From contig NC_077223.1 in the NCBI RefSeq assembly GCF_024763615.1, forward strand, positions 83,204,627-83,268,626: a stretch of DNA of 64,000 bases, in the 5' to 3' direction. A model generated the notes under the pieces. It ran no database searches, had not been told where the DNA came from, and was given only the letters and a program-made list of their open reading frames with translations. Both the position numbers and the translations under genes were made by a program. Shown here in pieces: positions 1 to 12,300 of the stretch (within the stretch, counting starts at the first letter, position 1; each line of letters starts with the position of its first letter). The stretch comes from Phlebotomus papatasi. Lineage: Eukaryota; Arthropoda; Insecta; Diptera; Psychodidae.

Positions 1-1679
1 CATGAAATATATTTGGCTTCATCGGAAATTGATCGGAAAATTTCTAAACGGTTTAAGAAATTGCCCAATGCAATGTTAACCTTAAATTTAAATCCAATGT
101 ATACCAATGTTATCATGCAATTCTTATCTATTTTGAAATTTCTGAAGTTTTAGAATGCAAGATTTCTCTCTCAGGAATTGCAGAATCTTTTATTCATTTT
201 AACGTAATATAAGTTCAAGAGTGCAGTCTTTTCAAATTCATCATATTTATATATTCAGTGGACATTTCAGGAAGCTCTGTTTTCACCTTCATCATTAAAA
301 TTAATGAATTTTATTCATAGTCACAGTGTCAAAGAATTCTCTTCGTGATTTTCATAAACCTTGCGCAGAATTATTTTGAGAAATTTATTGTGCTATTTTG
401 CACTGAAAGACCGAAGAATGAAAATTCAATAAATTTTTCAGATTCCATGAAATATTTCAGTGATATTTTATGAATCAAATATTAAAGCTATTTGATTCCA
501 TTTAAACATTTTCAACATTAAATGAAATACACAATCCCGTAAAATATTTTAGCCTGATAGTTCTCGGTGTTGTTAACGTTCTAAATGTTTAAAAAACAAA
601 TATGCAAATATCATGATAGAATATTTAAAAAATATTGCGTTTCAAGGTGCAAAGTAATTTTTAGGTTTGTGTCTTAGCTAAGGAAATGATCTAGAAATAT
701 TCTACACTGATTTATGATTCTCTCGTCTATTTTTAAATAAAGTTGGGCCTTACAATTATTTTATTCAAATCCACAATATTCAAATCAAATTGTTTTGTCT
801 GTTCAAATTGCATTATGTTAAAACCCAGTTTCCTTTAGAAATACACCAAAAGAATGTAGCCTACAGCTCAATGTAGTCCATCCTCCCACTACTAACAATT
901 GAAGAAAACTACCTAACTTTAAAAACTGTGAATTCTCTAACTAAAAATATTAATATATCGATTTTAAAACGTTTCTAAATTTTAAAATTGGTCAATTATT
1001 ATAAATAAATAAATATTCATAAAATATGGAGAGATCTTAAATGTACTTAAATGGTTTGTGTCTCAGCTAAAGTATTTATTTGAAGTTCTCTGAATTGTTC
1101 TAATAGAATGAGATTACCTTAAATGTTCAAACTCTGACTTATCTCTTTAATTCTTTTTTTTCTAACAAAAGATCTATCCAAAACCTAAAACCACTTTCGT
1201 TTCTTAACAAAAAATAATCACCATAGGCACAAAGCAGGATACCTTCTTAGGAACTTTCTTAATTTTTTTATTGATAGTGTTGCTGTGAATTTGTATTTTC
1301 GGCTCAAATATATTTTCAAGCAGTTTGCTAGATATTTTTTCATCGTTTTTTAGAGATATTTAGTAGACACGAGAACGAACTAAAAGCATGGTGTGTGCCT
1401 CGGCTTAATACAAAATGTAAAGAATGTTAGAATTGTTTTCTGTTATTTTATAAAGCATAGTATTTTTTATAAATTTTAAATTTTATAATATTTCATATTA
1501 TTTAATGAATCGTTTAATTTTCAGGAAGAAAATAGCTACTATAGTATATGTCTTTGCTAGATACATATTTCTAATAAATTGTGATTCTGCGAAACTTTAA
1601 TTAAATACCTGTGTTTTTTTTGTAATATTAAAATAAGAATAAAACATAAACTGAACTGATCTGAAAGATAAAGTTAACT

Positions 1680-2660
1680 TCCCATAATATTCTGTATAAC
1701 AGTTTCCTTTGAATGAGTTTTCGTATTCTAACTAGAGACTTAACACTTTGTAAAACTCTCTGATATCTTTTCTCAAAATTAAGGAATTTTACAAAAAAGC
1801 ATATTTTTGAAAATAAAATAATTATCTAAAAGACCTAAATATTACATGATCGAAAAAGGAATTAAACTAAGCGATCTTTTTATAACAGTCGTATAAGAGG
1901 AATTTCTAAGATGCAAACGGGGAGCCTTGTTCGGAAATCCAAACAAACTTTGCAATATAGTAATGATTTAAGTGATAATCTGAGTGGATATTTTAACCTT
2001 GTCAGCTGCTTTATAACAATTTTTATAACAACTTTTACTGACAATTTTAATCGAGAAGCAGTGTTTTCATTAAAATCGGCAATGTTATTGTTGATTTATT
2101 TCCTATTTAATTTTTTGTTAAACACTCTAAATGATGATGTTACTTTACAGATCTTTTTATAACAGTTTCCTGTGCAAGAGTTTTTATATTTGTCTTACAG
2201 GCAATCTTCTTTAAAATCACGATGTTTCTTTCTCATGAAATTTCTGAATAATTAATAGAATTTTGTATGCTATTGCTAAAAACTATGAAATTATAGATAG
2301 ATAGATTTATTCTAGGGACAGCAAGCGGCGTCCAGTTTCAGCCGCTCCATCCTCCTCGTGCATAATGTCCTCGCCGACTCGCCCGCTGCATCCAGGCCTC
2401 CATTTAGGCCCCTTATACATCCCCGTTATTAAATTATACTAGTGTGCGTTTTATAATAAAAAATACACTCAGTTATAACAGTTCTCTATGCTAAAAGTTT
2501 AGTTCTTTTTTCAAATAATCTATGAAAATCACAATATTTCGTTTCATCAAATCCTGTAAATCTTAAATTTAAATGCTTTATGATCACTGAAAGTTCTAAG
2601 ACAGGAATTTAACTCAACGATCCTTTTTATAACAGTTTTCTATATAAGAGAATTCCGATC
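1680..2660 (+). repeat. Degenerate tandem repeat with TATAACAGTTTCCT core
   Basis: A block built around TATAACAGTTTCCTRTRYAAGAG-like sequence recurs at about 1694, 1882, 2158, 2475 and 2630. Secondary landmarks repeat in step: an AGGAATTWAACT...CGATC lead-in at about 1857 and 2602, and an AAAATCAC(A/G)ATRTTTC block at about 2212 and 2526. The spacing of 150-310 bp is irregular, so this is an old, decayed tandem array rather than a satellite. One unit is interrupted by the retroposon tail at 2296-2430, which therefore arrived later. Confidence 0.55.
2296..2430 (-). mobile_element. Short 5'-truncated retroposon tail with target-site duplication
   Basis: On the minus strand this 135 bp GC-richer insert ends in a run of ATCT repeats (seen on plus as GATAGATAGAT) and is flanked by the 8 bp direct repeat AAATTATA at 2288-2295 and 2431-2438. 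A simple-sequence 3' tail plus a flanking duplication is the signature of target-primed reverse transcription. The same kind of GATA/ATCT tail ends the large LINE at 56680-60142, but the bodies do not match, so this is either the end of a different LINE or a SINE. Confidence 0.7.
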
Positions 2661-3389
2661 ATCCGATTTAATTTAACAGAATTTTAATTTAAAAATTATA
2701 TCACCAAAAATTCTTAAATTTCATGACCTTTACTAAAATTTCAAACCAGTTAGCTTTCATGAAAACTTTCAACCTCACTCGGAGCTTCCGCCGGTTAGGT
2801 CGAAGCGCAAAAAAGCACAATAGCAATCTGCAAAAGACGGTGCGCGTTCTCAAAACAAACTACGGGCAAAATTGCACAAGACACGAAAGCATTAACTTTG
2901 GTCTTAATGCATAATGAAATTTGTCTTTGACCACGATTTGATGGGGAGTTGCATAAATTTGGATGAATGTAAAAAAAAAAACCAAAGCTGTGTGCGAAGC
3001 ATAAAAATATTATAGCTGTATAATATGATTTTTTGAGGGGGGACAAGACCTAGGCTATCACTCTTGATTTCCAAAATCACACCAATCATTCACTAGTTCG
3101 ACTGTGACTTCGGTGGTTTGAACTTTTTGGGGCTCTAGAAAATTTTCTTGGGAAAGTATTGTTAGTGTCTTTTGTCTTGGTGAAGTTCTTGAGAAGTTAA
3201 GTGAAGAGTCTCTTTAGAGGCTTCTTTTCCCGCCAAGTGAGAGTGATTGAAAATTATTGTAGGTGAATGTGATGCTTCAGTGATGATTAGTGACAAAGTG
3301 AACAATTGCCCTCGGTGCCGTTAATTGATTATTTTCTACCACATATATTTCACTTCCTGCCCAAAAGTGTTAAGCAACGTTTATCAAAA

Positions 3390-6300
3390 ATGAAAGTGTT
3401 CCTCATACTGACAACTCTTGCCCTCGTACAATGCAGTCCCACCTCTAGCCTCCTTGAAGGCATCCTGGCACTAAATTACACGGAAAATGTGTCCGAATGG
3501 TGTGCAGGTGATCTCCAGATTGTGGAAGATGCCATCAGGCTACAGGATGTTTGGGCCATGAAATGTAATGCATCTCGCTTATCAGTCGAAGAAGATTAAA
3601 AGGTTGCGTCCAGTTGAACTTTAATCCCAAATTGAAATGTTTTGCATTGTCCTGCAGTGTTGGATTCATCGGGGCGTATTGAATCGGGATTTGTATGGGG
3701 CAACAACTTCTGGCTCGGCTCGAAGTCCTCATGTGCTCGCCTGGCCATCCCCTATCCCGTTGGTCTGTCTGACAGAGTTCCGCGCAACAACGTGCCCCAC
3801 TTGACAGACATTGCGGCACCAATTCCTGTGATATATCGCGTCATTTACGTACGACACTCTTCCCGCCTTCAGCTGGACATGCAAATACTGGATCTGGTAT
3901 TAAACTCCACTATGTTCCATTCAGGGATTTTATTCCTATTTTGCCCTCCCAAAACACACATTGCATTTTCACCGTGTACACTTTTTTTAGCGCTAATGCA
4001 CTCAGAAATAAAACGGGGTGAATACATTATGCTAAATAGACTAAGTTTGATACGTAATTAAATGATTGATTTATCAATCACAAGACAGTTATTCAAAATT
4101 CCTTAAAACCTAGCTTTGTTCTTTTTGAGAGCAGTGATCTTGAGAAGAGAAAGAACAGAAATTAGAAACAGTGATTTGTGTTAAAGATTGATTTGTGTCA
4201 AAAGGTTAAGCTGCCTATACACTAGACAAAATTTATTGCAATATTTCTTTTCAATGTCCAATATTGACAAGAATTGCCTCCACATTGCAAAGATTTATTG
4301 ACATAAAAGTTTCAATATTGAAGAAAATTTTCCAGTGTGTAGGAAATTATTGCAATATTTGTTTCAATATGGAGCATTTTTTTTTCAATATTTTATTTCA
4401 TTATTTTGAATGACTTCACACTAGGCCAAATAATGTCAATAACAATTTTCAAAGTGATATTGAAATAAAATTTCAAAGAAATGCTAAATATCCGATATTT
4501 CCTTTAATATTTTTTAATGGTCAGGAATTTTCTTCATTCAGAACATCACAGAACTGCAGGGATTTCCTTGTTCATGAATGAAAACACATCCAAGATTAAA
4601 ATCCAAGTCAGTAGTATTCTAAGTAGTATTCTTCTGTATTGAGTATTCTGGGTGTATTCGACCAAGTGCACAACAAAATTTCAGAGGAACTGTGATTTCT
4701 GCAGGAAGCAGGTGAAGTGCTAACCAAGCCGGGTTCTTGAGAAGATTTGACAAAATGTACAGCGAAATTCCAACAATCTGGGATTTCCTGGAGGAACCAG
4801 GAGAAATTTTCTGACCAACATGAGTATTCCGGGCGCACTTGACAAAATATACAACAAAATCCCAGAAGATCTGAGGTTTTCTGGAGAAAGTAGGAGAGAA
4901 GTCCTGACAAAGATGGGTTTCTGGGAAGCATTGAGCAGGATATACAACAGAATCTCTGGTCCTGTCTACGATGATATTCTGAGATGTCTTCCTTGTTCAT
5001 AAACATGCTAATTCCAAGAGTTCTTCGATGTTTGAAAGAAACTGAATCTCTGATTTGAATGGTATTTTAGTGAGTTGTAATATTGAAGTTTTAATATTGA
5101 AGTCACTTTGTTCAGTGTGTAGGCGAATATTGGAATTTGGTTTCAATATTCTCTTCAATATTGACGTTTTATTTCAATGTCACTTTGAAATGTTATTATT
5201 GCAATAATTTGCTTAGTGTGTAGACAGCTAAAGATAATTTGAAATATACTAAAGTCTACAAAAATATTATCTCAAACTGGAATTGAGATTTATGCAACAA
5301 GAACAGCAATTCGCTACCTAAAAATCTGTATCCAAAGCTAGTTATATTTTTCTTTTGTCAATCGACATATCGTTCAGTTATATTTCTTAACATTGCTTTG
5401 GGTAATATTCTGGCCACTGCAAGTGTAATTTCAGCCACCTTGTTAGTGACTTGACTACCTTATGTGAAATAACGGATAGAAAATTTCAAACTGTCATACG
5501 AAACAAGTCGAATGTTTAGTTTACCACATTTATAGAAAAACAAGCCCTGATATCTTTCATGTAATTTATCCTGAAGACTTATAAAGCAGAGACGCAAACC
5601 ATTTTATAACACTTTAATTCAGATTCTTCATGCAATTGAGTCTTATTTTTCTCAAAATTAAATAATATTATGGATTAATTTTTATGTTTTGTTGATTTTT
5701 TTTTAAGATATATATTGATATGCATTATTATTCGAGGATTGTCCTACAATGGTTCGCGTACAGGCTAAGAATAAATTATTTTCTCTTGTGAGTCATTATA
5801 ATGTGTTTTAAACCTTTTTTTTACAAATTGTTTTATACATCCTAAAAGCTTGTAGGGGGGAAAGTAATACATACATGAAGAAACACTATATAGTTCTCTA
5901 TTAAAATTACAAATCTTTAAGTAGAGGTTGGTGTCTTGGCTTTAAATTAATTAAAAGAAAACTGAAAAGATTTCTGTCACACAATTTTAAATACTTGATA
6001 ATGTAGAAGAGAAATTCGTCACTTGTTACACACAAACCTTTATTAACTTGAATTGTCTTTATTAATAAACCTAATTTGACTTCAATGGATCGAGTATTAG
6101 CTAAGGCTTTATTTGAAACTTTAAAAATCTGAAAAATCAATTAAAATTCCTTTATTTTTCAAAAGATTTATTTTAAATTCATAATGACTTTTGTCATAGG
6201 TTTTTTAAGTTGTCTAAGTCCTTTTAAATAAAATCAATTATAACTAGATGGTTTGTGTCTCGGCTTCGTGTTTTGAAAAACTTCAAATTTTCAAAAAAAA

Positions 6301-9300
6301 AAAAAAAAACGTTGAAAAAACAGAATTTGTTATGAAGACTAAAAACAAATTATTCGAACTGAATTTTTTGTTCCAGTGGTCACATAAATCTTAATTAAGA
6401 GTATCTTTACAGTTGTTTGTGTTCTAGCTATATTAATATTAAATAACTTCTTAGAATTGACCATTCATATTACAATATCTGTAAAAATAAATTTCCTGAC
6501 AAGTTTAAAACTTATGCAAATTCAGTTCTCCACTAGGGTTTTCTCTGAGTGCACCAATATGCAAAAATGAATGAATACATGTGACAGAAAAATAGATAAA
6601 TTCATTCTATATACCACTCTATCTCAAATTTTCCAGTCTGTCCTGCACATTGGTCTCTGTTTGCCGACAAATTGCAGCAATAATGACACGGAAATTTTAG
6701 TGAGTCAATTGCTGGCACATGCAAATTTCCCGGCTCGCGAAATCCTTGGCAAAAACACAACCATGCTGCATAGCAAAAGTCTCCAGCTGCGGGACACCTT
6801 TTACCAAAGTCCCCTGGTGGTTTCAGCAATGTGAGTATTTGCCACCAATTTGAGAGTCTGGATGAGGGAATCGTTAATATGTCAAAAGCCCTCTCTCCTG
6901 AATTTGTCCTTTAAAGAGTCCTCCTGGCAATTATGGTGAGCCTGAGTATCGCCTGTTCAACGTACAACCTGTTGATGGGCAGCAGAGCAACGCAAGATGA
7001 TTGCCAAATTAACAAGGATGACTCAAGAAATCTCAATATCTTTGAGAAATTCATCAAGTGCTTCTCCATTTATCACAATGTCGCCATCATTTTCAACCAA
7101 GATCTCGGAAAATCCTCAATTCCGGTGATTCATGGGCTCAGGTTGACTTGATAATTGATTTATTGCTTCCTTCACCCCCAACAATATCCATCCTCAATGC
7201 CTGATTTATCGCTAACAGGGCTCTAACTATGTTCTGGATCATCACTGGGCACATTTTCTTCTATGCCCTGGCCAGCACCAAGAACTTCCAGCGTGTCCTC
7301 ACGTACACAAAGGAATGGTTTATGCAACCATTCAATGCAGCAGCCACAGGAGTAGACACTTTCCTTGTCATCAGGTAAAATACTGCATATTCTGCTATTT
7401 CCCATTCAAAGATAACAAATTACTTTAAATCTTTAAACTTAAAGTATTTCAACAAGATTAAATCATTCTTGGAATTTTCTTTCGCAAAATTTATAATACT
7501 TTCAGAAGTATTGATGAAACACTGAAAGCATCAATTTAAGAATCAATTAGAATTCTTTAAATTTTATTGCAATGCACTTTTAGAACTATCAAATATTTCA
7601 CAAACATAAGATTTTGAGAAAAAAATCGAGCACAATATTTTCTCCAAAGTTCTTAGGATTTTTTATTATTGCAATTGTAACTTCTAATCACTTCGTAGTT
7701 ATTTTCACTGAAATTCTGACATTCTGTACTAAATTTCAAACCATTTAATAAAAACTGAAAATATTGCCCAATTTAATGTATGTATACGTGCTAAATCGCA
7801 TCTTGGAAATGATATAGAGTCAACTTAATATTACCAACATTATTGCTGAAAATAATGTACTAAAAAGTGTACTAAATTACTACTTGAAAATGTTTTTTAA
7901 CAAGATAGCCAAATAGATAGTAGAAAAGATAGTCAAATTTTAGCCAATCTTCATTAGCACTATATATTTCAGTATTTGGTTGTTACGCTGTACAACATTT
8001 TAGACCATTATTTAAAAACTGAACAGGAAAATTTATTTTGTATTGCTTGTGCTGAATTATAATATTGAAATGAAATATATACAGTTGTACTTATACTTTA
8101 CTACTGATTACTGAGGATAATATACTAACAAATGTACTAAATTGCAAATTGAAAATGTGATTCAATAACACTTGATTAATCTACGACCGCAATGAATAAA
8201 TTTCTTATAAGAATTTTTTAGATAAAATTGTAGCTAATCTATATTTTTACTATATTTTAATAATTAGTTATTGTGCTGTGCTAAATTTCAGACCATTTTT
8301 GAAAAAGTGAACTGAAAAACTTAAATTGTAACATAGAGTTGAAGTTTATTCCGTTGTAGTTAATCTCACTAATGTTTGCTGACGATAATGTTCTAATAAG
8401 TGTACTAAATTGCTTGGAAAGGTAAGGTAAAGTGCCCTTAAGTCGACTGGTTCCTTAATTCGACCAGTAGAGTTATTTATTTAATTTATTTATACAAAAA
8501 AATAAATAAAAATAAATTCAAATTCAAAAATCAAACATTAAAATATTGACCCACCGGTCGAGTCGAGGAACCGGTCGACTCGAGGACACTACCTTAATTC
8601 GCTAAATTTTATTTTTTCAAACTTTAGATTAATCAATCAATTTTACTTATGCATGTACTAAATTAGTACATAAAAATATAATTTAATGAAATGTAAAAAT
8701 CTAACCCAATATCGCTGTTACTAATGCACTCATGGATGTACTAAATAATTTTTATGATTTTAAACAGTTAAATTTAAAATATGACAAACATGAAAATCAT
8801 GGTGTGAAAAGTGCTTATTAAACTCATAACTCAAGCTTTATAAAAACTTACGTACATTTTAGCACTCAGAAACCTATTGTACTAAATTTAGAACACAGCT
8901 CATTTCTTAGATCCTTAGATTTGCATTTTCACAATTATTAGTTGAAATCTTTTTCGAGATACCAACCAAACTCTTAAATTTATTTAAGGGTATACTGAAT
9001 TTAGTACATCAGTTATTTAATTGTCCAATATGCAATTGATTGATAACCACTAGTACTAATTTTTTATATCCTCGTTGGCAAAAAGATATAAAATTGTATG
9101 TACTTTCTGGGTTTAATTAAAAACCATTTAATATAAAAACATAAAAATCGGTAGGTTTTTATGTCTTTGATGTAGAACTGTCATTTGTACTAAATTTAGT
9201 AATTCAGTAATTACATCAGTACTCAATAGATTGCTATGTTTTTAACAATTTCATACAAAATTAAATCTGTACTAATGTTAGTCACGAAACACACTTTAAG

Positions 9301-12300
9301 AGAGCATTTTGCGCAATAAACCCACATAAGTCTCTTCTACTAAATTTAGTACATTATTATTATACATCGCATAATATATAGACAAATAGTAGAAGTACAC
9401 CTAAAACAGTAAGTTAAGATGCACCAGATTAAGTAATTATTAGACGTTAGTCCCTTGTATTAATTTTAGTACAGAAATATACTAATCTAATGTGTAATTC
9501 AATTATAGTTTTTAAAGCATCAAATATTTTTTAAGCACGGGAAATTGCAATTATCAATAATAATAAATGAAAATTATTAAAATAATATTTTATAAAATTT
9601 AAAATAATAATTACTTTAATTAATAATTAATTTATTAATTATTGATAATTATTGAATTATTTCATATTTAAAAATTTTTATAATAAATTTACTTACTTTT
9701 TACCTTACTTTTTACTATTTTAATAAATTTATCACACAAAATTAATAAAGTCTAACGTGTACTAAATTTTTAGTACACTAATACATTTGTAAGTTAAACT
9801 GCCAAAATTTAATTCATTATTCAAAAAGTACAATCAGTGATTGTATAAAAATTCAAAGTGATATATCCGATTTTGAATTGAATATCTTGTGAATTTAAAG
9901 ATGAAATAAAAAGCAAAATGGTGTTAATATTGTTTCACAATAAAAATAATTTTCAAAGTTTTCAGTTCTTGTGTAGATGATGATAAATCTTATTATTATT
10001 GTCTTTTATATAATCAAGTATAAAAGCTATATATCTTTATGAATAATCTGCTTTATTTTCTTTGAAAATTCTTAACCAGACAGAAATAAAATTTTTATTC
10101 ACAACCAAATACCAATAAAAACATCCAAATATCTTGTGAAAAAAAGTCCTAAAATCATAAATCTTTTACAATTTTCAATTCATTTGCCTCAGTGCCATAA
10201 ACTATATTCCAAAGGGGAATCATGTTCAAATAGCTGTGAAAACCCATTGATATGAGCGAAAATTGAGTTTGTGATGAAATGCAGACGATGAATTTTGAAT
10301 ATTTGCAATTTTCGATAAAATATTCCCATTTATACTATACTTTTGACAAAATATAACGCATATTTTAATAATCTGCACACCAAACAGAATTTATACTTCC
10401 CCATTATATTTGTTGTGAATGTGCTTTGAATAGAACGCGACAAAATATTTATGTTGGACGTCAATTAACTTTGGAAATATATCGTTGAATCCGTTGAATC
10501 AGTCAAAACAAAATTTGAAAATTTACATTCAAAGTGTTCAAAGTCAAAGAGAAAATTATACTTTATTCTTGCAGAAAATTCTAATATTAGTTTTTTGCTA
10601 TACAATTTCAGTGGTTTTCTGCTGTCCTACCTCTATTTTGAGTCCTACATGAAGAAGCCAAAGAAGGATGGTGTGATAGCTTTTCTGAAGAGTGTCTGCA
10701 ATCGTATTCTGAGAATAGCACCATCTTACTACACAATCATCCTATTTTCCATGATAATTGGAATTTATCTGAAGGATAAATCACAATTCAACATGCTGGA
10801 AAACATTGAGGAAAACTGCATAAAGTTTGTTTGCATTTTAAACTAAAATTACCTCCAAAAAATCAATCTTATCTTAATGCTACCCAAATTAATTCCGGCA
10901 ATTTTTTTAACATTGAATTTTTTCGACTGTTTAAAGATATTGGTGGCGCAATGTGCTCTTCATTAACAACTTCTTCCCATTCTCTGAGATCTGTCTCACG
11001 TGGAGTTGGTATCTTAGTGTAGATCTTCAGTGTTTTGCAATTACGACACTCTGCCTCGTCATCTGGAGCCGCAGCCAGAGATTAGCCACTGCCATATTCA
11101 TTGTCATCTTCCTGACGGCCACATTCTTCAACTCATATCTCGGTTATGTCCTCAACTTTGACTTCATGTAAGTGGTCCTTGCTCTTTGTCCCCCATTCAC
11201 CACTGACACATTCCAAATGGAACCACATTAGAGACTCCACTCTTGAGGAATTAATTTCAATCTTCGAGTAACTGCAAGAACAATCACTCTTGCTGATTTT
11301 CAAAAGTCTTGATTTAAAGACTTGGTGAAACTTGTGAATAACGACTGATACTAACCAAAAGAGTAATTACTTTTTATTTGAGCAAAAGGGTGGAAAAGCG
11401 CCCCAGTGCAATGCTCGGACTTGTAACAACGATGCTGATTGTGAGATTAGATATTACCTAAAGTACCTAAATTAGATAGATTGTCAGACAGACAATTTAT
11501 TCAGAACAAAATCGCTCGTAAAAATCTTGTAAAATTTTTGTTACTCCAGATGGAAACTTGATAAGCCCAGATAAGCTTATGGTAGCTGAGATTTTTTACA
11601 GACGACCTCGAAATGCATGCGGCGAATCGGGATAATTGCAACTCGGATTGCGTGAGTTCAACTCACAATCGAATTTTCACGCATTCCGAGTTGCAAGCAC
11701 CGCGAGTTGCACGCATTCCGAGGTCACCTCTAAAGAATCTCAGCTACCATAAGCTTTTCAGGTCTTGTCACTGGCCTCTATTTCAAATAGTCTGAGTGCA
11801 GAAGGCCAACGAAAGAAAAAAAAAATAACATTAAAATCGGTTAACAAAAATCAGAGTCTGGATATAGTAAGGGTCGGGGTAGGAACAGATGGGATCCACC
11901 ATTGGAAAGGTTTCGATTTTAAATACAATATTATCAAAATTTAATCGAAATCGCTTCATACACACCGAAAATACATTCAGGTCAAGACATTTTTGATTGT
12001 AGCTCAGATCAGGGAACATCGAGGAAAGAGTGCGACCCACCGTTGGAAAGGTCCCGACCTGACCTACAACAAAATTGAAATTTTGAAAATCGAAAGTTTG
12101 TGTACCACTTAAAATCTAAAAGGGTAAATCATCGCAGTGACAAATCAGAGCATTTCTCAAAGTTTCCGTTAACAATTTACAATTTAAACTAAATAAAATC
12201 AATTGAAACATTTTTAATAAAAACATGTAAATTAAAATGTAAAGAATCTCAGCTAAACTGATTTTTAGTTAGAATGGATTAAGATTTGTTGTGGGTTCAA

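Larger units (their letters stand above)
1..3389. other. AT-rich upstream non-coding flank
   Basis: No coding region of conserved character is visible. The short open frames here have no recognisable domain and are interrupted by AT-rich runs. The segment contains the degenerate tandem repeat at about 1680-2660, the short retroposon tail at 2296-2430, and three copies of an 18-base motif of the form GGTTTGTGTCTCAGCTAA at 664, 1053 and 1390. The last few hundred bases before 3390 are less AT-rich and probably include the 5' UTR and promoter of the acyltransferase gene, but no convincing core promoter element could be fixed. Confidence 0.6.

Noticed and set aside
6293..6310. A poly(A) run in intron 2 of the acyltransferase gene as a retroposon tail.
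   Set aside because: The upstream sequence shows no element body or duplication; simple slippage suffices.
7720..9780. Whether the regularly spaced palindromes could be a CRISPR-like array.
   Set aside because: Spacers are irregular (60-290 bp), the setting is a eukaryotic intron, and no cas-like genes exist.
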